A stretch of 64,000 bases of DNA from Firmicutes bacterium UBA3930 (lineage in GTDB: Bacteria; Bacillota; Clostridia; Caldicoprobacterales; Caldicoprobacteraceae), in contig DGEI01000022.1 in the NCBI GenBank assembly GCA_002385885.1, forward strand, positions 14,226-78,225, written 5' to 3'. The position numbers and the translations under genes were made by a program. Under the pieces are notes generated by a model that worked only from the letters and a program-made list of their open reading frames with translations, was not told the origin of the DNA and made no database searches. Below, in pieces: positions 1 to 8,331 of this stretch. Every line of letters begins with the position of its first letter. Positions within the stretch are counted from its first letter, which is position 1.

Positions 1-659
1 TCGTTCATAATAGTTCTTACATCCGCAAAGTCAAGATTTATCAGCCCCGGTACCGCTATGAGATCCGAAATCCCCTGAACACCCTGACGTAAAACATCAT
101 CAGCAATTCTGAATGCCTCCAGCATGGATGTCCGTTTTTCAACAATTTGTAATAACCTGTCATTTGGAATGGTAACCAGGGTGTCAACCCTTTCCTTCAG
201 TTCCTGGATCCCTTTTTCGGCATTCACCATCCTTTGCTTGCCCTCAAACAAAAATGGTTTGGTAACAACCCCTACCGTTAAAATCCCTAACTCTTTCGCT
301 ACCTCTGCAATTACAGGGGCAGCACCCGTACCCGTGCCTCCACCCATTCCAGCCGTCACAAACACCATATCGGCTCCCTTTAAAACCTGAGTTATTTCAT
401 CCCGGCTCTCTTCTGCCGCTCTTTGTCCAATTTCGGGGTTGGCACCGGCTCCAAGGCCCTTGGTCAATTTTTCGCCGATTTGAATTTTCTGATTTGCCTG
501 AGAATTAAACAGAGCCTGCTTATCAGTATTAATCGCAATAAATTCCACGCCTTTTAGCCCAAATTCAATCATCCTGTTAACGGCATTATTACCACCGCCG
601 CCTACTCCTACCACCCTAATCTGCGCGAACTGATCCATATTAATGTCGAATTCTATCAA
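1..659 (-). CDS. ftsZ: Cell division GTPase FtsZ (N-terminal part; runs off left edge)
   Basis: Tubulin-like GTPase that polymerises into the Z ring at midcell. The visible ~219 residues cover most of the GTPase domain: the N-terminal VVGVGGGGNNAVNRM loop near residue 16 and the tubulin signature GGGTGTG near residues 106-112, followed by AAPVIAEVAKELG. The 3' part lies beyond position 1. The start is TTG at 659, with GGGGAGGG about seven bases upstream; an in-frame ATG lies seven codons later. It is the last gene of the division/cell-wall cluster in this window. About 200 bases separate it from sbp, and ftsA, which usually sits there in Firmicutes, is absent. Confidence 0.97.
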   Translation of the reverse strand, partial: MIEFDINMDQFAQIRVVGVGGGGNNAVNRMIEFGLKGVEFIAINTDKQALFNSQANQKIQIGEKLTKGLGAGANPEIGQRAAEESRDEITQVLKGADMVFVTAGMGGGTGTGAAPVIAEVAKELGILTVGVVTKPFLFEGKQRMVNAEKGIQELKERVDTLVTIPNDRLLQIVEKRTSMLEAFRIADDVLRQGVQGISDLIAVPGLINLDFADVRTIMN

Positions 660-857
660 ATCGCACCCTCCCCTTAACAACATAAAATGATAAATTACAA
701 AATCTCTATAGAAGCCAGCAATTACAGGCAGCATCATCAAAATTGCTTAGGCCAGTCCATTTTTATACCAGAATCAATGAATCTATAATAAATATGTTAC
801 CACATTCTTAGGAAAAAAGGAATTGTTTTATTCTAATTCTTAGTTATTTTCATATTG

Positions 858-1205
858 TTATCTGAATCTTTCCCGCATACGGTTGAGAAAAAACCGTCGA
901 ATCATGGCAAAATTCTGGAACAAACGGCTGCCAAAAGCAAATATGGCGGCCAAATAAATAGGTACATCCAGACGATCCCCTATATAAGCAAGACCGGCTG
1001 CTAACAAAGCATTTCCGAAAAAACCTGAAATAAAAGCGTCGGTTTCAAATTTTTTTTCCAGGCTTGCGCGTATACCCCCAAAAACTGAATCAAGTGCAGC
1101 CAACACAGCAATTGACATATAGGGTGAATAAGCTGTAGGTATATGCACAGGCAGAACCAAACCGAGAATAATGCCAATTAGTATACCAATAATGGGTAGC
1201 AGCAT
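858..1205 (-). CDS. sbp: Small basic protein Sbp (DUF1290)
   Basis: A 115-residue hydrophobic protein of the Sbp/DUF1290 family, found between ylxX and the ftsA-ftsZ genes in many Firmicutes; its molecular role is not established. Three to four predicted membrane segments (about residues 3-20, 28-45, 62-78 and 82-95) are followed by a basic C-terminus (RRFFLNRMRERFR). The ATG at 1205 has AGGAGG nine bases upstream. The gene begins one base after the stop of the DUF881 gene before it, so translational coupling is likely. Assignment rests on size, composition and synteny. Confidence 0.88.
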   Translation of the reverse strand: MLLPIIGILIGIILGLVLPVHIPTAYSPYMSIAVLAALDSVFGGIRASLEKKFETDAFISGFFGNALLAAGLAYIGDRLDVPIYLAAIFAFGSRLFQNFAMIRRFFLNRMRERFR

Positions 1206-1206
1206 T

Positions 1207-1950
1207 TTATTCGTCCTCCTTCACAGGTTTTGCATAGTTAAAACTGACCTCGCCATAATATCGTGGTATATTGACATTGTCGAGTTTTTTTATACTGAAT
1301 TCCAGACCATAAAAGGTCAGAATATGATAAATACTATCAGACCGCTGAAAATAACCGGCAAGAGCATCCGGATCGCCAATGGCATGAATGATAAACGGCG
1401 GAGCAAATCGCTGATCCTTTCCAACATTTATTGTAGGCCCACCACAGCTTATTCGGGAATTGCCAAGTATCCTTACGCCGTTTATTCCTATAGCCTCGGC
1501 ACCTGCCGCCTTTAGCTCGTTTACAACTTCCAGAAGATCGCTGTCATGAACTATAAAATCAGTAATGGAAAACATTTCGTCAGGCATAATATTATCCTTT
1601 TTGCGATCATTTAATACAATTTCAACACCCGGGCCATGAATATCAGTAAGTCCGGCAAGCACTCTCGCTTCAAAAAGCTGTTTTTGCACCTCCTCGCCCA
1701 TATAAATATTTTCAGCTATCATATTCTCATATCTGCTGATCTGGCTTTCCAGATTTTGCAATCTTTCCAACAGCTGTTCTTTGCTGCTCTCTAAAGTTTT
1801 CAGTTGAGCCGTCAATTCCTGGATTTTATTTATTGATGTGCTGGTTCCAATGTCATAGCCGTATTTTTGAATATTAAACGCCTTAATAAGAAAAAAGCTT
1901 AACAATGCGCACATTATAGAAATAACCAAAAAGTCTTTTCTCAGCCTCAT
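1207..1950 (-). CDS. ylxX: DUF881 family protein, second tandem copy (YlxX-like)
   Basis: A 247-residue DUF881 protein: one N-terminal membrane anchor (about residues 6-24), a coiled coil (about 35-85, rich in E, Q and L), then the extracytoplasmic DUF881 domain with its typical phrases GPGVEIVLND and NELKAAGAEAIGINGVRI. DUF881 proteins are linked to division genes by position but their biochemistry is unknown. The start chosen is ATG 1950, which has GAGG about nine bases upstream and leaves a 10-base gap to the previous gene. A longer reading frame to 1992 would overlap that gene and has no better ribosome-binding site. It is a diverged paralogue of the gene before it. Confidence 0.87.
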   Translation of the reverse strand: MRLRKDFLVISIMCALLSFFLIKAFNIQKYGYDIGTSTSINKIQELTAQLKTLESSKEQLLERLQNLESQISRYENMIAENIYMGEEVQKQLFEARVLAGLTDIHGPGVEIVLNDRKKDNIMPDEMFSITDFIVHDSDLLEVVNELKAAGAEAIGINGVRILGNSRISCGGPTINVGKDQRFAPPFIIHAIGDPDALAGYFQRSDSIYHILTFYGLEFSIKKLDNVNIPRYYGEVSFNYAKPVKEDE

Positions 1951-1960
1951 CAATATCGCC

Positions 1961-2683
1961 TCACGATTTATTCTCTTGCAATGGCCGGGCAAATTTATAC
2001 TGCAGTGTCCCGCTGTATCTGGGGATCCTTATATTGTCATCCCTTCGTATGCTTATATGAAGATATGCACCCAGATCATCTGCAACTCCTCCCAGCAATT
2101 TTAAAGCCGCTTCCAGTGTTTCCGGATTGCCTACCGCTTTTATTTCAAAAGGCGCGGAATACCGGTTTGTATTTATAACAATATAATCCCCGGCATTTCG
2201 TATTTCAGTCGTAGCTATTATACGTTCACCATTTACCGCAACGGCTTCGGCTCCGGCAGCGTTTAACTCATTGACCAGCTTGAGCAGATCGTCATATCGA
2301 ACATTCTGAATAATAGCATCTTCGCCCCACTCACTCACATATTTCACATTTACCGTAACTACTACACCCGGACCCTGCATCTCAACAAGTCCCGCCAGCA
2401 TCCTTATACGTTCCAGTTCTTCATATATGAGTTTATTGCTTTGCCCTTCATCCTTAGCTGCGTTCTCAAACTCGCTTATTCTTCTTTCATATTCTCTTAT
2501 CTGGGATTCCAATGCCTCATTTTCCTGCTCCAGTTTCTGCACCTGTCGAGTGAGCTCCTGTGTCCTCTGCAGGGATACACTTCCGCCTACCTTCTGTACA
2601 TTCTTAAACTGAGCGGCCAAAGCCAGTCCTAATATAAGACTTACCAGGCTTACAGCAATTTGAGCCCTTAGCTTCCTGCTCAT
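1961..2683 (-). CDS. ylxW: DUF881 family protein, first tandem copy (YlxW-like)
   Basis: A 240-residue DUF881 protein with the same plan as its downstream neighbour: membrane anchor (about residues 7-22), a long coiled coil (about 38-80) and a C-terminal DUF881 domain with GPGVVVTVNV and NELNAAGAEAVAVNGERI. The ATG at 2683 follows GAGGTGG; a TTG three bases earlier is also in frame. It lies nine bases downstream of divIB. The pair matches the ylxW-ylxX arrangement between divIB and sbp in Bacillus subtilis. An envelope or division role is an inference from context only. Confidence 0.87.
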   Translation of the reverse strand: MSRKLRAQIAVSLVSLILGLALAAQFKNVQKVGGSVSLQRTQELTRQVQKLEQENEALESQIREYERRISEFENAAKDEGQSNKLIYEELERIRMLAGLVEMQGPGVVVTVNVKYVSEWGEDAIIQNVRYDDLLKLVNELNAAGAEAVAVNGERIIATTEIRNAGDYIVINTNRYSAPFEIKAVGNPETLEAALKLLGGVADDLGAYLHISIRRDDNIRIPRYSGTLQYKFARPLQENKS

Positions 2684-2692
2684 CAAACCACC

Positions 2693-3424
2693 TCAATCAT
2701 CCAATGGCTTAAATATTGCCTGAGAGGCAATGCTTATATCAAGTATACTCTTTATATTACTATTGTCAATTTGTTCAAAATTTGGTGTCCGCAGCCACTT
2801 TAGCTTGTCCCTTAACTCTACTGCCTGTCCCAAACGTATAGTAGTACCCTTCCTGGAAATCATGTAGATATCATCCGGATCATCCATTAGTATTTCAGAT
2901 ATAATATCCTGAAGATCCTGCTTGTATATTTCCATCAGTAGATTTCTTAAAGCTTTTACCTGGTATGTATCTACGACAGCTACAATCTTTCCCTTTGAAC
3001 ACCCTTTAATTGATAGCCCCTGAACCAACGGATAACCTATATTATTTGAATCCGTGCTGATTTCCAGCACATAACCTTCATCATTTATCACTACATATGA
3101 ACCCAGATACGGAACAACTGCAGCCGGTGTTCTCTCTTTAACATTAATGATAATCTCATCAGGATATTTAAAATTGACTGATAGGACATCGAGATACGGA
3201 TTGATTTCAATCCTTTCCTCTATGACAGTCCTGTCAATTTTAAAGATATTCTGCCCTATGGATACCCCTGACATTTTCACTATTTCCTCGTATCCCGTTT
3301 GTTGATTGCCTGTAACCACTATGGTTTTTACTTGAAACATTTCAGTCCCGATATACACTACACCAACAAGTAAGGCAAGTATAAACAAAAACAGGAGCAA
3401 TCCAAATCTTCTTGAGTTTTTCAT
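2693..3424 (-). CDS. divIB: Cell division protein DivIB/FtsQ
   Basis: A bitopic membrane protein of the DivIB/FtsQ family that, with FtsL and DivIC, supports septal peptidoglycan synthesis. It has a short cytoplasmic tail, a transmembrane segment (about residues 8-26), a POTRA domain (about 30-98; FQVKTIVVTGNQQTGYEEIVKMSG, ending VKERTPAAVV, quoted as two partial motifs) and a beta domain to residue 243. Length is normal. It starts with ATG at 3424 and follows murA by about 43 bases, so it probably shares that transcript. Confidence 0.9.
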   Translation of the reverse strand: MKNSRRFGLLLFLFILALLVGVVYIGTEMFQVKTIVVTGNQQTGYEEIVKMSGVSIGQNIFKIDRTVIEERIEINPYLDVLSVNFKYPDEIIINVKERTPAAVVPYLGSYVVINDEGYVLEISTDSNNIGYPLVQGLSIKGCSKGKIVAVVDTYQVKALRNLLMEIYKQDLQDIISEILMDDPDDIYMISRKGTTIRLGQAVELRDKLKWLRTPNFEQIDNSNIKSILDISIASQAIFKPLDD

Positions 3425-3467
3425 ATGTTTCCCTCGTCTTCATATCGGTATATAATACATTAATCTT

Positions 3468-4724
3468 CTATTGTTTCTTGATTATATCAGCACCTATAGA
3501 ACTTAAGGCACTTTCCAGGTTTTCATATCCCCTTTCGATATAGGATTTGTTTTCAACTATGGTTTGCCCCTCGGCCTTCAGGCCTGCTAATACCAAAGCA
3601 GCTCCACCTCTCAGATCCTTAGCCGTAACCCTGGTTCCTTTTAGGTTACGTACTCCATGAATAATAGCAGTTTGTCCGTCTATTCTTATATTAGCACCCA
3701 TACGAACAAGCTCAGGTACATGCCTGTACCTGTTTTCAAAAATGGTTTCGCTGACTATACTAGTACCCCGGGCTACCGATAATAAACTGGTGAACTGAGC
3801 CTGCATATCAGTTGGGAATCCAGGATACGGCAGGGTTTTTGTATGCTCAACCGCTCTCAATCTATACTTACCCTTAACTCTGATATTTGAACCCTGAACC
3901 TGAACGGTACATCCTGCTTCCCTTAATTTGTAAATAATTGCCTGCAGGTGTTCCGGTATCACATTTTCTATAAGTACATCACCGGCTGTTATAGCCGCAG
4001 CCACCATATAAGTACCTGCCACAATGCGATCCGGGATAATAGTATACTCTACTTCATCCAGCTTTCGGCCTCCCTCAATAACTACCGTGTTAGTTCCTGC
4101 TCCCCGGATATTTCCGCCCATAGCGTTGATAAAATTCTGCAGATCAACAATCTCCGGTTCTTTAGCTGCATTATAAACAACGGTACGTCCTTTAGCTTTA
4201 ACAGCTGCCAGCATAATATTCTCGGTTGCCCCTACACTCGGGTAATCCAGATGTATAGCTGCACCTTCAAGTTTCGAAGCTTCGCAAAACAAATATCCAT
4301 TTGATTCGTCAATAACCACCCCTAGCTGTTTCAAACCTTTAAGATGCAAATCAATTGGGCGCTGACCTATTTCACATCCTCCCGGGTAAGTTATTTGAGC
4401 CTTTCCCATTCTGGCCAGCATGGAACCAAGAAATATTATGGACGAACGTATTTCCCTGACATAAGAGTCCGGAATAATCCAACTGTTTATATTCGATGGA
4501 TCTATTATTAAATTACTGCCTTCTCTCTTAATAGAACATCCGATTGCTTTTAATATCATTATAGTTTTTTCAACATCTAACAGGCATGGGCAATCATGTA
4601 ATACCACAGGTTTTTCAGTCAGTAAAACTGCAGCCAGGGCCGGGAGAATGGCGTTCTTGGCTCCACCAACTCTTAACTTGCCTGATAAAGGCTTTTTGCC
4701 GTTGATGATATACTGCGCCAACAT
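3468..4724 (-). CDS. murA: UDP-N-acetylglucosamine 1-carboxyvinyltransferase MurA
   Basis: Transfers enolpyruvyl from PEP to UDP-GlcNAc, the first committed step of peptidoglycan synthesis, in the cytoplasm. 418 residues, the normal size. The catalytic cysteine is present (Cys117 in YPGGCEIGQRP), so the enzyme should be sensitive to fosfomycin in principle. Lys23-Asn24 (GGAKNA) form the conserved substrate-binding pair. The start is ATG 4724 with AGAGGTG just upstream; the frame extends six codons to ATG 4742, but that codon has no ribosome-binding site. In most clostridia murG lies between ftsW/spoVE and murA. Here only about 110 bases separate the two genes and no murG remnant is visible. 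Confidence 0.95.
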   Translation of the reverse strand: MLAQYIINGKKPLSGKLRVGGAKNAILPALAAVLLTEKPVVLHDCPCLLDVEKTIMILKAIGCSIKREGSNLIIDPSNINSWIIPDSYVREIRSSIIFLGSMLARMGKAQITYPGGCEIGQRPIDLHLKGLKQLGVVIDESNGYLFCEASKLEGAAIHLDYPSVGATENIMLAAVKAKGRTVVYNAAKEPEIVDLQNFINAMGGNIRGAGTNTVVIEGGRKLDEVEYTIIPDRIVAGTYMVAAAITAGDVLIENVIPEHLQAIIYKLREAGCTVQVQGSNIRVKGKYRLRAVEHTKTLPYPGFPTDMQAQFTSLLSVARGTSIVSETIFENRYRHVPELVRMGANIRIDGQTAIIHGVRNLKGTRVTAKDLRGGAALVLAGLKAEGQTIVENKSYIERGYENLESALSSIGADIIKKQ

Positions 4725-4815
4725 GCACACCTCTTTTCGCATATTAATATGATAATAGTTAGTATGATTAAATATTTACATTAACAAGATATGCTGCTCC
4801 AAAAAGAGGTGTTAC

Positions 4816-4846
4816 AAACAAACTGATCTTGTAAATCAGCTTGTTT
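4816..4846 (-). terminator. Hairpin overlapping the ftsW stop codon, possible weak terminator
   Basis: A 12-bp inverted repeat with one G-U pair on the transcribed strand (arms 4816-4827 and 4835-4846, 7-base loop) contains the last ftsW codons and its TGA. The distal arm ends in TTTGTTTGT rather than a clean U tract, so termination would be partial at best. It sits exactly where murG is missing and could reduce transcription into murA, or mark an mRNA processing site. Confidence 0.35.
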
Positions 4847-5927
4847 TAGCATATCTGGATATATTTAGCAACACTCCTATACTGGCCATAGATATTGCTA
4901 GCGAAGAACCGCCAAAACTAACAAACGGAAGCGGCAAACCGGTTGGAGGCATAGATGCCGTCACCACTGCAACATTAATTATAGTCTGAATAGCAATCAT
5001 CCCGATAATACCGGAAGCCAGCAGGCATCCAAACAGATCCGGTGCCGTAATAGCAATCTTCAGGCCTCTCCAGATTAGTATAACAAAAAGTAAAATAAGT
5101 ATTACACCACCGATAAATCCAAGCTCTTCACCAATAATTGCAAATATAAAGTCGGTTTCCGGATAAGGTATATACAGGTATTTTTGCCTGCTTTCTCCCA
5201 GTCCCATACCGAATAATCCACCTGCACCCAGGGAATAAAGAGATTGTATCATCTGGTATCCTGTTTCAATGGGATCCTTCCAGGGATCCAGAAAAGCCAT
5301 CCATCTCTCCAGGCGATACCGGGCAGCCATCACCAGGGCTCCTGCCGCTCCGGCGCCGCATATACCCAGAAACCCCAGGTGCCAAATCCGTGCACCTGCC
5401 ACAAATAGCATGACTAAAACCAGGATCACAAGGCTGCCTGCCGTACTGAAATTAGGCTGAAGCATTATAAGTCCGAACAGCACTCCTGTCAGAAGCAGGT
5501 ATGGAACAACTCCTTTAAAAAAGTACCTGATTTTGTCCCGTCTTAAGGACATACTATGTGCTAAAAACAATATAAGCGAAAACTTGGCAATTTCGGAGGG
5601 TTGGATGCTTAAACCGGCTACATTCAACCACCTTTTTGCATTGTTGCGCTCAACACCTATAAACAATACCGCTATCAACAGAATAATTGTTATTACCAAC
5701 AGCAGTTTTGAAAACTTCTGTAACTTCCAATAACTAATATTTGCTGTTACAGCCATGGCAATGAATCCCACCACAGCCCATATACACTGACGTTTGAAAA
5801 AATAGTATCTGTCTCCCCATCTTAGCTGGGCATAGTAGAAACTGGCACTGAACACCATAATTGTGCCAAAGGCTACGAGTATAATAATTGTCAGGAGTAT
5901 AGGGTAATCAATCGGCTTTTTGGTCAT
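4836..5927 (-). CDS. ftsW: SEDS-family peptidoglycan polymerase FtsW/SpoVE
   Basis: A polytopic SEDS glycosyltransferase that polymerises lipid II together with a class B penicillin-binding protein. 363 residues with about ten membrane segments. The large extracellular loop contains the family-typical stretch AFLDPWKDPIETGYQ and the motif GLGESRQKYLYIPYPETDF; the C-terminus has PPTGLPLPFVSFGGSS, the SEDS signature. The start ATG overlaps the murD stop by four bases (ATGA). Vegetative FtsW and sporulation SpoVE cannot be separated from sequence. Genes in this slot of clostridial clusters are often named spoVE, and the PBP partner is encoded upstream in the same cluster. Confidence 0.92.
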   Translation of the reverse strand: MTKKPIDYPILLTIIILVAFGTIMVFSASFYYAQLRWGDRYYFFKRQCIWAVVGFIAMAVTANISYWKLQKFSKLLLVITIILLIAVLFIGVERNNAKRWLNVAGLSIQPSEIAKFSLILFLAHSMSLRRDKIRYFFKGVVPYLLLTGVLFGLIMLQPNFSTAGSLVILVLVMLFVAGARIWHLGFLGICGAGAAGALVMAARYRLERWMAFLDPWKDPIETGYQMIQSLYSLGAGGLFGMGLGESRQKYLYIPYPETDFIFAIIGEELGFIGGVILILLFVILIWRGLKIAITAPDLFGCLLASGIIGMIAIQTIINVAVVTASMPPTGLPLPFVSFGGSSLAISMASIGVLLNISRYAKTS

Positions 5928-7291
5928 TCCACTTCCTCCTTGAGAGCCTTTACTGCGTTTTTAAATACCCTTCCTCTTTCCTCATAATCTGTGAACATAT
6001 CCCAGCTCGCACAAGCCGGTGAGAACAGCACATTGGAATGAGGAACAGCAAAACCAAAGGCCTTTTTTACACTCTCTTCAACGGTATTGACACGGTATAC
6101 GTTATCAAATCCCTTCTCTTTTGCAGTCCTCATCAATTTATCAGCTGTTTCCCCCAGTACAATCATATGAGTAACTTTACCGTCAAATGATTCAATCAAT
6201 TCGTCAAAGCCGCTTCCCTTATCCATTCCTCCTGCAATGAGTACGGTGGGGCCTTTCATCGCTTGAATGGCTTTTATAGAAGCATCGGGATTGGTACCTT
6301 TTGAATCATTATAGAATTTCACATCTGAAATAACTTCAACAAATTCTATACGATGTTCCACTCCTTTGAAATTCTTAAGTGTATCAGCTATACATCCGGG
6401 GTCAACACCCATAATTCTTGCCATCAAGGAGGCAGCCAGGGAATTCTCCAGATTATGTTCACCCGGTATAAATATGTCATCAGTACCACATACATATTCC
6501 TTTCCATTCCCTATATCCATGGTTATAATGCCATTCTGCACCCATGCCCCTCTCCTCAGTATTTTCTTACGGCTAAAATACACCACCCGGGCATTGGTCC
6601 TGCTTCCCAGCGCTGCAGTTTCAGGATCATCGGCATTTAATACAACCCAGTCATTTGAATCGGAATTTTCAAATATCCTTGCTTTCATGGCAATATAATT
6701 ATCCATGGTTTTATGACGGTTCAGATGATCTTCGGTTATATTAAGAATAGCAGCTATATAAGGATGGAAAGTGTTGACGGCTTCAAGCTGAAAGCTGCTC
6801 ACTTCTACAACTGCTACGTCATCAGTATTCAACTCCATTGCCCTTTCGATAAAGGGCTTACCGATATTTCCTAGTATATGTGCATTCATGCCATAATTAT
6901 TCAACATTTCCCCCGTTAACGTTACGGTGGTGGTTTTTCCATTTGTACCGGTAATCGCTACTATGGGAGCTTTACATAATCTACAGGCCAGTTCAATTTC
7001 ACTTACAACCTCTATGCCCAATCCTTTTGCTTTTCTTATAAATGGGGAATCAATAGGCACCGATGGGCTGATCACAATTAAATCAGCCTTTTCCACCAGG
7101 TTATCAGGAGTACTCCCAAGATAAAAGTCTATATCAAGATTATCCAGATTTTTTACAGCCTCGCAAAGCTGATTATATGTCTTAATATCACTTACCATAA
7201 CTTTTGCATTTAAGCTGTTCAGCGCCCTTGCTGCAGCAATCCCGCTTCTGGCGAGTCCAACCACAAGAGCAGTTTTTCCCGAGTATGACAT
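5924..7291 (-). CDS. murD: UDP-N-acetylmuramoyl-L-alanine--D-glutamate ligase MurD
   Basis: ATP-dependent ligase adding D-glutamate to UDP-MurNAc-L-Ala in the cytoplasm. 455 residues with three domains: the N-terminal Rossmann-like UDP-binding domain (VVGLARSGIAAARAL), a central Mur ligase domain with the P-loop GTNGKTT at residues 115-121 and the conserved NITEDHLNRH, and a C-terminal domain with FYNDSKGTNPDA and FSPACASWDMF. ATG 7291 has AGGGGGC upstream. The gene overlaps ftsW by four bases and follows mraY by 50. Confidence 0.96.
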   Translation of the reverse strand: MSYSGKTALVVGLARSGIAAARALNSLNAKVMVSDIKTYNQLCEAVKNLDNLDIDFYLGSTPDNLVEKADLIVISPSVPIDSPFIRKAKGLGIEVVSEIELACRLCKAPIVAITGTNGKTTTVTLTGEMLNNYGMNAHILGNIGKPFIERAMELNTDDVAVVEVSSFQLEAVNTFHPYIAAILNITEDHLNRHKTMDNYIAMKARIFENSDSNDWVVLNADDPETAALGSRTNARVVYFSRKKILRRGAWVQNGIITMDIGNGKEYVCGTDDIFIPGEHNLENSLAASLMARIMGVDPGCIADTLKNFKGVEHRIEFVEVISDVKFYNDSKGTNPDASIKAIQAMKGPTVLIAGGMDKGSGFDELIESFDGKVTHMIVLGETADKLMRTAKEKGFDNVYRVNTVEESVKKAFGFAVPHSNVLFSPACASWDMFTDYEERGRVFKNAVKALKEEVE

Positions 7292-7341
7292 ATTTTTGCC
7301 CCCTGTTACCGTTCGGTAGCTTATTAGTTAAATCTTAGCGT

Positions 7342-8331
7342 TTATATGGCCAGCAAACCTATCAAACACAGCAATACTGTTGCTATCATAAACATGGTTA
7401 CAACTTTAGTCTCGTTCATACCTGAAAGTTCATAATGATGATGAAGCGGACTCATCCTGAAAACTCTTTTCCCGGTGAGCCTAAAAGATATAACCTGGAT
7501 TATTACAGAAAGGGTCTCTGCCATGTATATACCTCCAATTATTGGCAATAACAAGGGAACCCTGAGAAAAACAGATAAAGCCGCGACCGCTCCGCCCAAT
7601 CCCAATGAGCCGGTATCACCCATAAACACCTGGGCCGGATAGGTGTTAAATTTAATAAATCCCAGGCAGGCACCGGCCAGGGCGCCGGCAAAGGTCATCA
7701 AGTTGCTGTAGTTAACCGCCAGATACTCCATTCCCTCTTCCCGCATTACTGCTGTCATAGAACCGGCAATAATACTCAATGTTACAGCAACAATAAGGGT
7801 TACCCCCGATGCCAGTCCGTCCAATCCATCGGTAAAATTTACACTGTTTACCGTGCCTATTATTATAAAAGTCATTGCCGGAATATATAACAATCCCAAA
7901 TCCCATTCCAATTGAGTAAATGGAACAATTATACTGCTTCCTATATTTTTGTAAGCATAAAAGGAAAAAGCAACTCCAATTGCAATCTGGGCAAGAAGTT
8001 TCTGATAAGCCCTGAGTCCCAGGGACCGGTGTTTTATAATCTTAATAAAATCATCCATAAATCCGGTTAATCCAAACCCCAATGTCACCAAAACGGTTGC
8101 CAATGTAAAATCCAGCGATCCTTTTGATAATACAACAGGGATAATACTTATGGGAATCAAAAAAATAATTCCACCCATAGTAGGCGTTCCGGCTTTTTTT
8201 AAGTGAGTTTTTGGGCCATCGTCCCGTACCTGTTGTCCGAATTTTAGCCTCCTCAGCATAGGTATTGCAATAACACCAATAGCAAGAGTAATAAAAAAAG
8301 ATATTATGACTGAATATATCAATACTTCCAA
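7342..8331 (-). CDS. mraY: Phospho-N-acetylmuramoyl-pentapeptide transferase MraY
   Basis: Integral membrane enzyme that transfers phospho-MurNAc-pentapeptide from UDP to undecaprenyl phosphate to make lipid I. 329 residues and about ten membrane segments. The family motifs are present: KKAGTPTMGGI, VNFTDGLDGLASG (the aspartate cluster), FMGDTGSLGLGG and the cytoplasmic MSPLHHHYELSG histidine loop. The start is TTG 8331 (GGGGGG nine bases upstream), inside the end of murF, giving a 13-base overlap that implies translational coupling. Confidence 0.96.
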   Translation of the reverse strand: MEVLIYSVIISFFITLAIGVIAIPMLRRLKFGQQVRDDGPKTHLKKAGTPTMGGIIFLIPISIIPVVLSKGSLDFTLATVLVTLGFGLTGFMDDFIKIIKHRSLGLRAYQKLLAQIAIGVAFSFYAYKNIGSSIIVPFTQLEWDLGLLYIPAMTFIIIGTVNSVNFTDGLDGLASGVTLIVAVTLSIIAGSMTAVMREEGMEYLAVNYSNLMTFAGALAGACLGFIKFNTYPAQVFMGDTGSLGLGGAVAALSVFLRVPLLLPIIGGIYMAETLSVIIQVISFRLTGKRVFRMSPLHHHYELSGMNETKVVTMFMIATVLLCLIGLLAI

